The translations under genes were made by a program, and so were the position numbers. From positions 7,820-71,819 of the forward strand of contig CAJUQA010000014.1 in assembly GCA_910588375.1 (NCBI GenBank): a stretch of DNA of 64,000 nt. The letters are read 5' to 3'. Below are positions 1 through 7,786 of this stretch, in pieces; the stretch's first letter is position 1; each line of letters begins with the position of its first letter. The stretch is from an uncultured Odoribacter sp. GTDB taxonomy: Bacteria > Bacteroidota > Bacteroidia > Bacteroidales > Marinifilaceae. The notes under the pieces are model-generated. The model was not told the origin of the DNA. It did no database searches and saw only the letters and a list, made by a program, of their open reading frames with translations.

Positions 1-117
1 TCATTGTTGAAAAATGATGATTTGCTGGCTTATATGAAAAAGCAAAGCTGGGAGTATGGAAAGTCTCTTTCATGGGAGACTTCAGCGGCAGCAATATTGA
101 AGTTAGTGGAAGAATGA
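1..117 (+). CDS. C-terminal fragment of a probable glycosyltransferase (5' end outside window)
   Basis: An open frame enters from the left edge and stops at TGA 115-117, giving the last 38 residues of a protein that ends in ILKLVEE. The pattern of a Trp-containing helix (KQSWEYGKSLSWETSAAAI) followed by a short amphipathic end is typical of the C-terminus of GT-B glycosyltransferases, and the next genes are polysaccharide genes on the same strand. Nothing catalytic is visible, so the family call is inference from the tail and the context. Confidence 0.45.
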   Translation, partial: SLLKNDDLLAYMKKQSWEYGKSLSWETSAAAILKLVEE

Positions 118-294
118 AATTATTTCGTATAACTACCTTTCTGAAAGTCTTTCTGTGCTTTTGGAAGGACAATAGAAGTTCTTAGCGATTATTATTGTAA
201 ACATACTTTATCCATTTTTTACTCATAGTATCTCAGTCGATAGAATCATACCTTACTATCAACGACTCACGGACTCTCTAATAATTTCTATTCA

Positions 295-1419
295 ATGAAT
301 ATTCTTCATGTGGTGAATATATATTTTGTGTTACCTTATTTCATTGGCGGACAATTTAAGTATTTCAAATCGAAAGGTTACAATATGAATGTCGCTTGTA
401 GTCCGAGTCAATATTTGGATTCTTATTCTAAGGAGCAGGGCTTCAATTATATCGAAACTCCTATTAAGAGAAGTATTTCAATTAAGGATGATTTAAAATC
501 CATTTATAAAATCATTAAATTCATTAAACGCCAAAATATTGACATTATCGTCGGTCACACACCCAAGGGGGGATTATTATCCATGATAGCCGGTTGGTTA
601 AGCAGGGTGCCTCGTCGCATCTATTTCAGACATGGACTTGTTTATGAAACAAGTTTCGGATTGAAAAGGCAAATTCTTATTACTGTCGACAGAATCGCCT
701 CATTTTGTGCAACCGAAGTCATTTGTGTAAGCAAATCCGTTTTAGAAAGAAGTATCCAAGATAAATTATGCAAGCCACAGAAGCAGTTCATATTAGGGGA
801 AGGTACTTGCAATGGTATTGATACGGAATTCCAGTTTAATCCGTCAAAGGTCAATAAAGAAAATATTGAAATACTAAGGAAGAAATATGGGATAAAAGAT
901 AGTGACTTTGTGATTGGATATTCCGGACGCTTAGTAAGAGACAAAGGTATTGAAGAGTTGGTTAGAGCCTTTGATTTGCTAAAAAAATCTGAAAATTGTA
1001 AACTTCTTTTGGTTGGAATGTTTGAGGATAGGGATTCGCTGTCTGATGAAATTAAGGAAAGAATCAAGCGTGATTCTCAAATTATTTACACTGGTTTAAT
1101 AAATGGTGGAATGGAAAATTATTATTCCTTGATGAATGTATATGTGTTACCTTCTTACCGTGAAGGTTTCCCTACAGGTGTACTTGAAGCTCAGGCTATG
1201 TGTCTTCCGGTTATCACTACCCGAGTAACAGGTTGCTGTGACTCTATCGTTGAGGGCATGACCGGTCTTTTTGCAAGTCATAGTCCGAAAGATATAGCAG
1301 AAAAAATTGACTGTATTAGAGTCAATCATACTATTGATGGAGATAAAGGGAGGGAGTGGGTGGTAAAAAATTTTGACAGCTGCAAGGTTTGGGAAGAAAT
1401 AGAAAAACTATACCAATAA
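295..1419 (+). CDS. GT4-family (GT-B fold) glycosyltransferase
   Basis: A 374-residue cytoplasmic or membrane-associated sugar transferase, probably acting on a lipid-linked repeat unit in the surface-polysaccharide pathway. The N-terminal Rossmann half starts MNILHVVN. The C-terminal half has the donor-binding pattern GYSGRLVRDKG (about residues 208-218) and the E-x7-E element REGFPTGVLE (E290 and E298) typical of retaining GT4 enzymes. Length is normal for the family. The start is the first ATG in frame and there is only a weak ribosome site, which is common in Bacteroidota. It lies 10 bp before the epimerase gene on the same strand, so the two are probably cotranscribed. Sugar specificity cannot be read from the sequence. 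The AT-rich composition is usual for transferred polysaccharide genes. Confidence 0.9.
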   Translation: MNILHVVNIYFVLPYFIGGQFKYFKSKGYNMNVACSPSQYLDSYSKEQGFNYIETPIKRSISIKDDLKSIYKIIKFIKRQNIDIIVGHTPKGGLLSMIAGWLSRVPRRIYFRHGLVYETSFGLKRQILITVDRIASFCATEVICVSKSVLERSIQDKLCKPQKQFILGEGTCNGIDTEFQFNPSKVNKENIEILRKKYGIKDSDFVIGYSGRLVRDKGIEELVRAFDLLKKSENCKLLLVGMFEDRDSLSDEIKERIKRDSQIIYTGLINGGMENYYSLMNVYVLPSYREGFPTGVLEAQAMCLPVITTRVTGCCDSIVEGMTGLFASHSPKDIAEKIDCIRVNHTIDGDKGREWVVKNFDSCKVWEEIEKLYQ

Positions 1420-1428
1420 AATAGTTGA

Positions 1429-2403
1429 ATGAAGATACTTATTACGGGTATCCACGGTTTTGTAGGTTCAAATCTTGTGGAGGCTTTATTAAAAGAACAT
1501 GTATTATATGGAGTGGATATTGCAACTCCTATCAAAAAGGGCGTGAAAGAAACTTTCAGTTGGAAAGAGTTGGATGTTGCCAATCAACCTCACACTTTTC
1601 AAGAGTTGGAGATTACAAAGAAGTTACAACATATCGATGTTATTATTCATTTGGCGGGGAAAGCTCATGATACTAAAAACCGGTCAGAGGTAGCCAGTTA
1701 TTTTCAAATTAATACCGGACTGACAAAAAAGATTTTCGATTTTTTCCTGCAATCTTCTGCCCGGAAGTTTATTTTCTTCAGTTCAGTGAAGGCAGCGGCG
1801 GACTTTGTGGTGGGCGATGTATTGACGGAAGAGGTGATTCCTACACCGGTGGGACCTTACGGAGAAAGTAAGATTGCTGCGGAGGAGTATATCTTTTCTA
1901 AAGAAACGCTGTGGAGAGACAGTAAGGAGGTTTATATCCTGCGTCCTTGTATGATTCACGGACCGGGTAACAAAGGGAATCTGAATCTGCTGTATAATGT
2001 AGTGAAGAAAGGATTGCCCTGGCCACTTGGCGGTTTTGAGAACCGCCGGACATTTACTTCGATTGATAATCTCTGTTATGTGATTAACGGATTGATTCAC
2101 AAGGATGTGCCCTCCGGAGTTTATCATATGGCAGATGACGAGGCTTTGTCTACCAATGAAGTGATTACTTTGATGTGTGAAGCATTGAGTAAGAAGCCGC
2201 ATATTTGGAAAATAAACCGGAGATTGATGACAGGTTGTGCCCGTTTGGGTAGTGCCGTGCATCTGCCATTAAATTTGGAGCGCTTACAGAAACTGACAGA
2301 AAATTATGTGGTATCGAATGCCAAAATAAAAAAGGCATTGGAAATTGAACAAATGCCCGTCCGTGCCCGTGACGGTCTTCTTAAAACTTTCCGAAGTTTT
2401 TAA
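1429..2403 (+). CDS. NAD(P)-dependent nucleotide-sugar epimerase/reductase (extended SDR)
   Basis: A 324-residue extended short-chain dehydrogenase. The nucleotide-binding GxxGxxG is at G7-G13 (TGIHGFVG), a catalytic Ser region is visible in FFSSVKAAAD, and the YxxxK pair is at Y144 and K148 (PYGESK). It probably interconverts or reduces a UDP-linked 4-keto or hexose sugar that the next gene loads onto undecaprenyl phosphate. This epimerase plus WecA/WbpL-like pair is a recurring end of Bacteroidales capsule loci (family knowledge). The gene starts 9 bp after the glycosyltransferase stop and ends 41 bp before the transferase. UDP-GlcNAc/GalNAc epimerase or WbpV-like reductase are both possible and cannot be told apart here. 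Confidence 0.85.
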   Translation: MKILITGIHGFVGSNLVEALLKEHVLYGVDIATPIKKGVKETFSWKELDVANQPHTFQELEITKKLQHIDVIIHLAGKAHDTKNRSEVASYFQINTGLTKKIFDFFLQSSARKFIFFSSVKAAADFVVGDVLTEEVIPTPVGPYGESKIAAEEYIFSKETLWRDSKEVYILRPCMIHGPGNKGNLNLLYNVVKKGLPWPLGGFENRRTFTSIDNLCYVINGLIHKDVPSGVYHMADDEALSTNEVITLMCEALSKKPHIWKINRRLMTGCARLGSAVHLPLNLERLQKLTENYVVSNAKIKKALEIEQMPVRARDGLLKTFRSF

Positions 2404-2444
2404 TCGCTCTACAGCTTCCAACTTTTCAACCTTTTATTTTTTCT

Positions 2445-3395
2445 ATGTATTATCTGATTGTTTTTCTGTTGTTGTTGGCAGCAGAGGTTGGTTATTTTCG
2501 TTTGGCGGACCGGTTTAATATTATCGACCGCCCGAATGAAAGGAGTTCGCATACGCGGATAACTTTGCGGGGTGGCGGAATTGTGTTTTATTTCGGCGCA
2601 TTGGTGTATTTTATCATCAGCAGGTTTGAATATCCTTGGTTTATGTCAGGACTGACACTGATTACCACCGTGAGTTTTGTGGATGATGTGCGATCGGTGT
2701 CGCAAAAGATACGGTTGGTGGTGCATTTTATGGCAATGGCATTGCTGTTTTTTCAGTTAGGCATGAGTGACTTACCTTTGTGGTATATTCCGATAGCATT
2801 AATTGTATGTACAGGAATTATCAATGCCTATAATTTTATGGACGGGATTAATGGTATTACGGGAGGATATAGTTTGGTGGTATTGGGGGCTTTAGCTTAT
2901 GTAAATGAGTATTGGATACCTTTTATGGAAGCGCAATTGTTATGGGTGATGCTGATTGCCGTCGCGGTTTTTTGTATTTTTAATTTCCGAAGGAAAGCAA
3001 AATGTTTTGCGGGAGATGTGGGATCCGTGGGGATAGCCTTTGTAATTCTGTTTGTAATGGGAAAACTGATTTTAAAAACAAATGACCCGGGATATATAAT
3101 CTTGCTGGCTGTATATGGTGTGGACAGTATTCTGACTATCATTCACCGCCTAATGTTGCATGAAAATATCGGTCTCCCCCATCGCAAACATCTTTATCAA
3201 CTGATGGCCAACGAACTAAAGATAGCACATCCGATAGTTTCCACTTTTTACATGCTTTTACAAGTTGTAATTTTTGCGGGCTATCTTGCTTTCTATGCTT
3301 ATCGATGGTGGTATTTTGCAGTGGCTATCCTTCTGTTATGTACAGGTTATTGTTTATTTATGAAAAAGTATTTCTATCTTCATCTCTACAAATAA
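2445..3395 (+). CDS. WecA/WbpL-like undecaprenyl-phosphate sugar-1-phosphate transferase (MraY family)
   Basis: A 316-residue polytopic inner-membrane protein with about ten hydrophobic segments. It should start a polysaccharide repeat unit by moving a sugar-1-phosphate from UDP-sugar to undecaprenyl phosphate. The family signature NAYNFMDGINGITGG covers residues 127-141 with its Asp at 133, an early acidic VDDVRSVS element is present, and the cytoplasmic HRKH motif sits at 246-249 (GLPHRKHLYQL). It is the last + gene of the polysaccharide operon and faces the wzz-like gene tail to tail 40 bp away. MraY itself is unlikely because the protein is short and its context is capsular. Confidence 0.9.
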   Translation: MYYLIVFLLLLAAEVGYFRLADRFNIIDRPNERSSHTRITLRGGGIVFYFGALVYFIISRFEYPWFMSGLTLITTVSFVDDVRSVSQKIRLVVHFMAMALLFFQLGMSDLPLWYIPIALIVCTGIINAYNFMDGINGITGGYSLVVLGALAYVNEYWIPFMEAQLLWVMLIAVAVFCIFNFRRKAKCFAGDVGSVGIAFVILFVMGKLILKTNDPGYIILLAVYGVDSILTIIHRLMLHENIGLPHRKHLYQLMANELKIAHPIVSTFYMLLQVVIFAGYLAFYAYRWWYFAVAILLLCTGYCLFMKKYFYLHLYK

Positions 3396-3435
3396 GACAA
3401 TGTACAGGCTGATAAAACGGATTTTCAAGTTGTAG

Positions 3436-4587
3436 TTATTCGATAACGATTTTCCGAAGTTTGTCGTTATCCAAGATATTCGCTAGGGACGGTAATACCA
3501 ATACTAAACCGATACCTGCAAATCCGCCTAAGAATGTGAAAAGCACCAAAATAAGTGCCCTTTTGGGTTTGGAACGTTCCAATGGTATGGTTACAGGGTC
3601 TATGACGGTGAGTATCGGTGTGGTTTCTTTGACTTGTATTTTAGCCTGTTCCAGTTGTTTGGCCAATTCGGAATAAACGCTCAAAGCCAGGTTGTAACGG
3701 GTGTCAAGTTGTTCTTCCTGTGTCTGTGCCCGAGCGGAATAAATGTTTTTGTTGGCGTCTTTGAAAACAGCCCTTTCCTGTTGGATTTGCTCGAATTCAC
3801 GTTTTGCTTCATCAAAACGTTCTTGTACGAAATCCAAGTTGGATTGTACTTTTTCTATTTTAAATTCGGTTATATAACGCTGTAAAAGTGTCTGTACTCT
3901 TTCTGCCAACTGAGCTGCCGCCAAAGGTTCGGGCATGGCAGCGGTCAATTGTACATATCCGTCTTTTTCATTCAAATTCAGAGTGATTAATCTTTGCAAG
4001 GTCTCTACGCATTGTTTTTCCTTGAAAGTCAATGTCTGTAAAGCTCCTATTCCTTCCGGTTTATAAATTTCGTCTTTTTTTTCTCCGCGAATCGCTTTCA
4101 TAATCACGCCGGGTAATCCTATTGTATACTTTTTAATCGCTCCTCCCAGACTGAATTTTTTATATTCTTCGTTAGTGAAATAATCAAATAGGGTTACCGG
4201 CTGTTCGTATTCCTCAAATTTTATGGGCGTTTGCATCAATTCTTTTTGAAAGGGGATGCTTTCCAGTATTTTGGAATACATTTTGGGGGAAAGGGTTTCT
4301 CCCCCACTAATGTCGCCTAAGTTAATTCCCGCCATAGCAGCCAGTCCGCTTAAACCTCCACTCATTTTCTTTTCCGAGGTCTGCGGAACCATGGTTGATC
4401 CTGCGGTGTATTCTTCCGCACTAAATAAAGCGACCAATACTCCCAGTAACATGAAAACAAGTGTTATCCGGAGGATGAATTTCCGGTTTTTCCAAAGTTT
4501 CCGCACTATTTCCACCAAGTCTATTTCCTGTTCTGTTTGTTGCAGACCGGTCGATTCCGTATATGTTTTATTTTGTTCCATTTCCAA
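3436..4587 (-). CDS. Wzz-family polysaccharide chain-length determinant
   Basis: A 383-residue polysaccharide co-polymerase with the two-helix topology of the Wzz family. One membrane helix is near residues 37-57 (ILRITLVFMLLGVLVALF), a long periplasmic part is rich in coiled coil (about 245-325), and a second helix near 345-370 follows the Pro-rich PKRALILVLFTFLGG. It should set chain length of the polymer and connect the inner-membrane polymerase to the exporter encoded just upstream (13 bp beyond an assumed shared transcript). No tyrosine-kinase domain is fused. It is the last gene of the minus-strand cluster. Confidence 0.9.
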   Translation of the reverse strand: MEMEQNKTYTESTGLQQTEQEIDLVEIVRKLWKNRKFILRITLVFMLLGVLVALFSAEEYTAGSTMVPQTSEKKMSGGLSGLAAMAGINLGDISGGETLSPKMYSKILESIPFQKELMQTPIKFEEYEQPVTLFDYFTNEEYKKFSLGGAIKKYTIGLPGVIMKAIRGEKKDEIYKPEGIGALQTLTFKEKQCVETLQRLITLNLNEKDGYVQLTAAMPEPLAAAQLAERVQTLLQRYITEFKIEKVQSNLDFVQERFDEAKREFEQIQQERAVFKDANKNIYSARAQTQEEQLDTRYNLALSVYSELAKQLEQAKIQVKETTPILTVIDPVTIPLERSKPKRALILVLFTFLGGFAGIGLVLVLPSLANILDNDKLRKIVIE

Positions 4588-4600
4588 TGTCCAGAAAATA

Positions 4601-7147
4601 TTATTTACTTGAGTTTATGATAGATGTCACCATGGCCGCCATGGAAGTTGTCGAAGAAGCCAAACTCATAATTTCAGTTAATCCCAAGCCTCTGCGCTGC
4701 GGTTTCAAGGGAACGACAATTTCGCACCCCGGGGTTAGTTTGGTTCTGTTTCCTTTAGCGACTGTAACCGTACCGTTCATATATATTACAAAAGCACGGC
4801 TTTTTTTAGCCCGCTGAGCATATCCTCCCGACTGACTGATGTAATGTTTCAGCTTGGCTTTATTTTTAAATACCACTGTATTAGGATACATGACGGCTCC
4901 GCTGATTTTCACGGTTCCGTTGTATTCAGGTACCTGTAATACATCGCCTTCACGCAAAATGATGTCCCATTCGTCGGAGCCAGGGTTTTCCAAGGCTTTA
5001 TTGAGCTCTATTCCCACAAAATAGGTATCACCGAGATCCAATTGTTCCATGTTGATGGAATCTTTGCCTCCCTGTTGGGTCAGTTTCAATAACGTCTGTA
5101 TTTTTGCTTTTTCATCATCCGTAATTTTCCGGGTTAAACGGGCACCTTCAGGACAGGCCTCAGCCGTCAAACCTCCTGCTCTTTTGACCAAGTCGGAAAG
5201 TCTTTCACCTTTTTTCGCCAGAGAGTATTCCCCTCCGAATACTACTTCACCCTCTACAAAAACGTTCTGTTGTTTCTGGTAACCGGGAGAGCGACGCACA
5301 TAGACTTCGTCAAAGGGTTCCAAGGTAAAGTCAGCCGGTCCGCTCAATATAAGGCCGTTTTTCAAAGTAAATGTATAAGTCTCCGCTCTCCGTTCTCCTG
5401 CTTTTGTACTTTTAGGATCTTTTATTCTGCGAGCTACATCGACTCGTATGGTGGAGGCAGATTCCAATAAACCACCTGCCTGTACAATCAGGTCTTCGAG
5501 GGTCATGTTGTCCACAAATTTGTAGGTTCCCGGATGCCCTACGTCTCCTTTTACAGCAATGGTGTAATCTTCTCTTAGATCAAAGATGGAGGGGATATAT
5601 AGTACGTCATTTTTCTCCAATTCCACATCAGCCACTTTGCCAGAAGCAATTCCCAATATGTCGACAGCAACAACTTCAGTGGAAAGATCTGGTTTTTCCC
5701 TGTATATCACCGCTCTGTTGGGAAATGCATCTCCCCTCAGGCCTTCGGCTTTCTCCAACAATTGTTTCACTGTCTGTAAACCGTCCTTCAAAGCATATAA
5801 TCCTTCCCGATAAACGGCTCCCCTTACTTCAATCCGATTTTCAAAACGGTCCAATACAGAATCAACCGATACCAAATCTCCATCGGAAAGTACAAAGTGG
5901 TCGAATTCATCATCATCAACATTAAATATCTGACGTTCCCGCCCGCTTTTCCGAATCACACGGATGCTTTTTCTATAGGCATCTCCCGTAAATCCACCCG
6001 CATATTGTAAGAGATCGCCAACTACCTCGTCTTTTTTCATCTCATACAACATAGGCCGTTTAACCTTTCCTTCTAAGGTTACCTGGTTTTCATAGGGATT
6101 AACAACTATTACATCCCCGTCCTGCAAGATGATGTTCAAATCGCTCTTTCCTTTCAACAGGTATTCATAGATATCAACGTCAGCAACTTCTTTCCCTCCA
6201 CGAAATATTTTCATGCTCCGCAACGATCCGATCGGATTCACTCCACCAGCACTATATAAGGCATGGAAGGCCGAAGCCAAAGAAGGCAGGGTATATGTTC
6301 CTGGCATAAGAACTTCGCCCATCACATTTACCTGAATACTACGGATATTTCCTAAGGTAAGACGTATGGAGGAGTTGCCCGTATTAATTCCCGAATATAT
6401 TTTCGATAATTCATTTTTAACCCGTACGTTTGCTTCCTTAGTTGTCAGTCCGCTCAAATGAAGAGGACCATATCCCTGTACGATAATGTTACCGTCCGGA
6501 GAAATTATTTCACGGATGTTGTCCTGAGAAGCCCCCCAAACATCGATAATGACTTCATCTCCGGGACCTAATACATAATTATCCGGGGTCGCAATATTAA
6601 GTAAGGGTTCAAACGTCAGTATTTCGTTATTGAATATATCGCGTCCAAAGACTTTTTTTTCTTTTTCTTTGAGAATTTTGTTTAGGCGTTCGTTTATCTC
6701 AATTTCCCAGGTCAGAGAGTCAAGCAAAGAGATGCCATCAGGTGATTCAACATCCAATAGCTGTTCTTCTTTTACTTCCGGCAGTTCTTTCAAGAAGCGT
6801 CTGTCTTTCGCTTCCTTTTCTTTTTCTTCGTCAGATAAGATATCATTTTTCTGTGAAGTTTTCTGTTTTGTTACCGGATTCGTTCGCAAACGACTATCGG
6901 AAGCAGAAGATGTCCCGACAGAGGAAGCCGAAGAGTTCTGACTTTTTTCCTCATAAGCGGCTTTCAGTTGCAGCAATTTTTCCTTTGTCACTCCCTTTTG
7001 AGTCAGCATGATAACAATCTGCTGTTGGCTCATGCCCTGTTTTTGCGCGTCCTGCACCATTTTAATTATCTGGTCATCAGACATCTGAGCGAATAACGAC
7101 CCAATAATTCCTATGAATAAAAGCAGTAGTAACGATATTTTTTTCAC
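4601..7147 (-). CDS. SLBB-domain polysaccharide export outer-membrane protein (Wza-like), GTG start
   Basis: About 848 residues, much longer than E. coli Wza, with a signal peptide (VKKISLLLLLFIGIIGSLFAQ), a Poly_export domain near residues 180-290 (YVLGPGDEVIIDVWG), and a run of about six SLBB/soluble-ligand beta-grasp repeats that recur as GxVxxPGxY-like patterns. It forms the outer-membrane passage for the polysaccharide. No ATG is in a good place. A TTG at 7210 would put 21 odd residues before the signal peptide, and a TAATTTTG -7 box overlaps that codon, so GTG at 7145-7147 is the better start. Neighbours are the UpxY-like gene (upstream) and wzz (13 bp downstream). Confidence 0.88.
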   Translation of the reverse strand: MKKISLLLLLFIGIIGSLFAQMSDDQIIKMVQDAQKQGMSQQQIVIMLTQKGVTKEKLLQLKAAYEEKSQNSSASSVGTSSASDSRLRTNPVTKQKTSQKNDILSDEEKEKEAKDRRFLKELPEVKEEQLLDVESPDGISLLDSLTWEIEINERLNKILKEKEKKVFGRDIFNNEILTFEPLLNIATPDNYVLGPGDEVIIDVWGASQDNIREIISPDGNIIVQGYGPLHLSGLTTKEANVRVKNELSKIYSGINTGNSSIRLTLGNIRSIQVNVMGEVLMPGTYTLPSLASAFHALYSAGGVNPIGSLRSMKIFRGGKEVADVDIYEYLLKGKSDLNIILQDGDVIVVNPYENQVTLEGKVKRPMLYEMKKDEVVGDLLQYAGGFTGDAYRKSIRVIRKSGRERQIFNVDDDEFDHFVLSDGDLVSVDSVLDRFENRIEVRGAVYREGLYALKDGLQTVKQLLEKAEGLRGDAFPNRAVIYREKPDLSTEVVAVDILGIASGKVADVELEKNDVLYIPSIFDLREDYTIAVKGDVGHPGTYKFVDNMTLEDLIVQAGGLLESASTIRVDVARRIKDPKSTKAGERRAETYTFTLKNGLILSGPADFTLEPFDEVYVRRSPGYQKQQNVFVEGEVVFGGEYSLAKKGERLSDLVKRAGGLTAEACPEGARLTRKITDDEKAKIQTLLKLTQQGGKDSINMEQLDLGDTYFVGIELNKALENPGSDEWDIILREGDVLQVPEYNGTVKISGAVMYPNTVVFKNKAKLKHYISQSGGYAQRAKKSRAFVIYMNGTVTVAKGNRTKLTPGCEIVVPLKPQRRGLGLTEIMSLASSTTSMAAMVTSIINSSK

Positions 7148-7197
7148 TCTTATCTGGATTAAATTAATATTAGTTTCCTCGCCTAATTTATAAGTTG

Positions 7198-7205
7198 CAA
7201 AATTA
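7198..7205 (-). promoter_or_regulatory. Bacteroidota -7 box upstream of the SLBB exporter
   Basis: The minus strand reads TAATTTTG, an exact TAnnTTTG match, about 50 bp ahead of the GTG start. It is in the gap after the UpxY-like gene, so the exporter and wzz may have their own promoter as well as read-through. Confidence 0.45.
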
Positions 7206-7257
7206 TTCAAAAAGATTCAGTTATAAAAACAGCCCGCCTACTTTTTCAAAGAAAAGG

Positions 7258-7755
7258 TTAATCTTTCAATTTTTCAACCCAACTGACAGGAACGGTTGTC
7301 AATGCACAACCGAAATATTGCAAACGGATAGCTATTTTATATTTTCCCCTTACTTCGACTAATTCCCCGATCAAGCCTTCCAGGTTACCCTGTTTCACTC
7401 TCACTTTATCCCCCACGTTTACTTGGGTAGTCATAAATTCGACTTCATCAAAAGCATGTTCAACCATCATGCGCAAGCGATGTATCTGATCGTCGGGAAT
7501 AGTTGCCGGAACCGATTTTTCTTTCAGAAAGGTGACTACTCCGGGAATATTCAGTATTTTCAGAATATTTTCAGAGGCTATATGAACGAATATATAGCCA
7601 GGGATTAAAGGTAGGGAAACTTTTTTTTTCCGGTCACTCCAAATTCTGATTTCCGTACGTAAAGGCAAATAATTTTCGATATTAGCCTCATCCAAACGTT
7701 GTTTCACTTTTTTTTCCGCCCGGGAAGTTGTGTATACGGCATACCAAAACTGCAT
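7258..7755 (-). CDS. UpxY/RfaH-like NusG-family transcription antiterminator
   Basis: A 165-residue NusG paralogue. An NGN domain starts MQFWYAVYTTSRAEKKV and contains PLIPGYIFVHI, and a KOW domain near residues 115-160 has VNVGDKVRVKQGNLEGLIGE. In Bacteroides such proteins (UpxY) let RNA polymerase read through the leader of their own capsule operon (established for B. fragilis). Here the gene is second in the minus-strand cluster, 31 bp after the FlaA1-like gene, instead of first in the biosynthetic operon. No UpxZ-like inhibitor gene follows it. It may act on the minus cluster, on the convergent + operon whose start lies outside the window, or on both. Confidence 0.9.
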   Translation of the reverse strand: MQFWYAVYTTSRAEKKVKQRLDEANIENYLPLRTEIRIWSDRKKKVSLPLIPGYIFVHIASENILKILNIPGVVTFLKEKSVPATIPDDQIHRLRMMVEHAFDEVEFMTTQVNVGDKVRVKQGNLEGLIGELVEVRGKYKIAIRLQYFGCALTTVPVSWVEKLKD

Positions 7756-7786
7756 GAATCCAGCCGATTTTATAATTAATGTTTGT

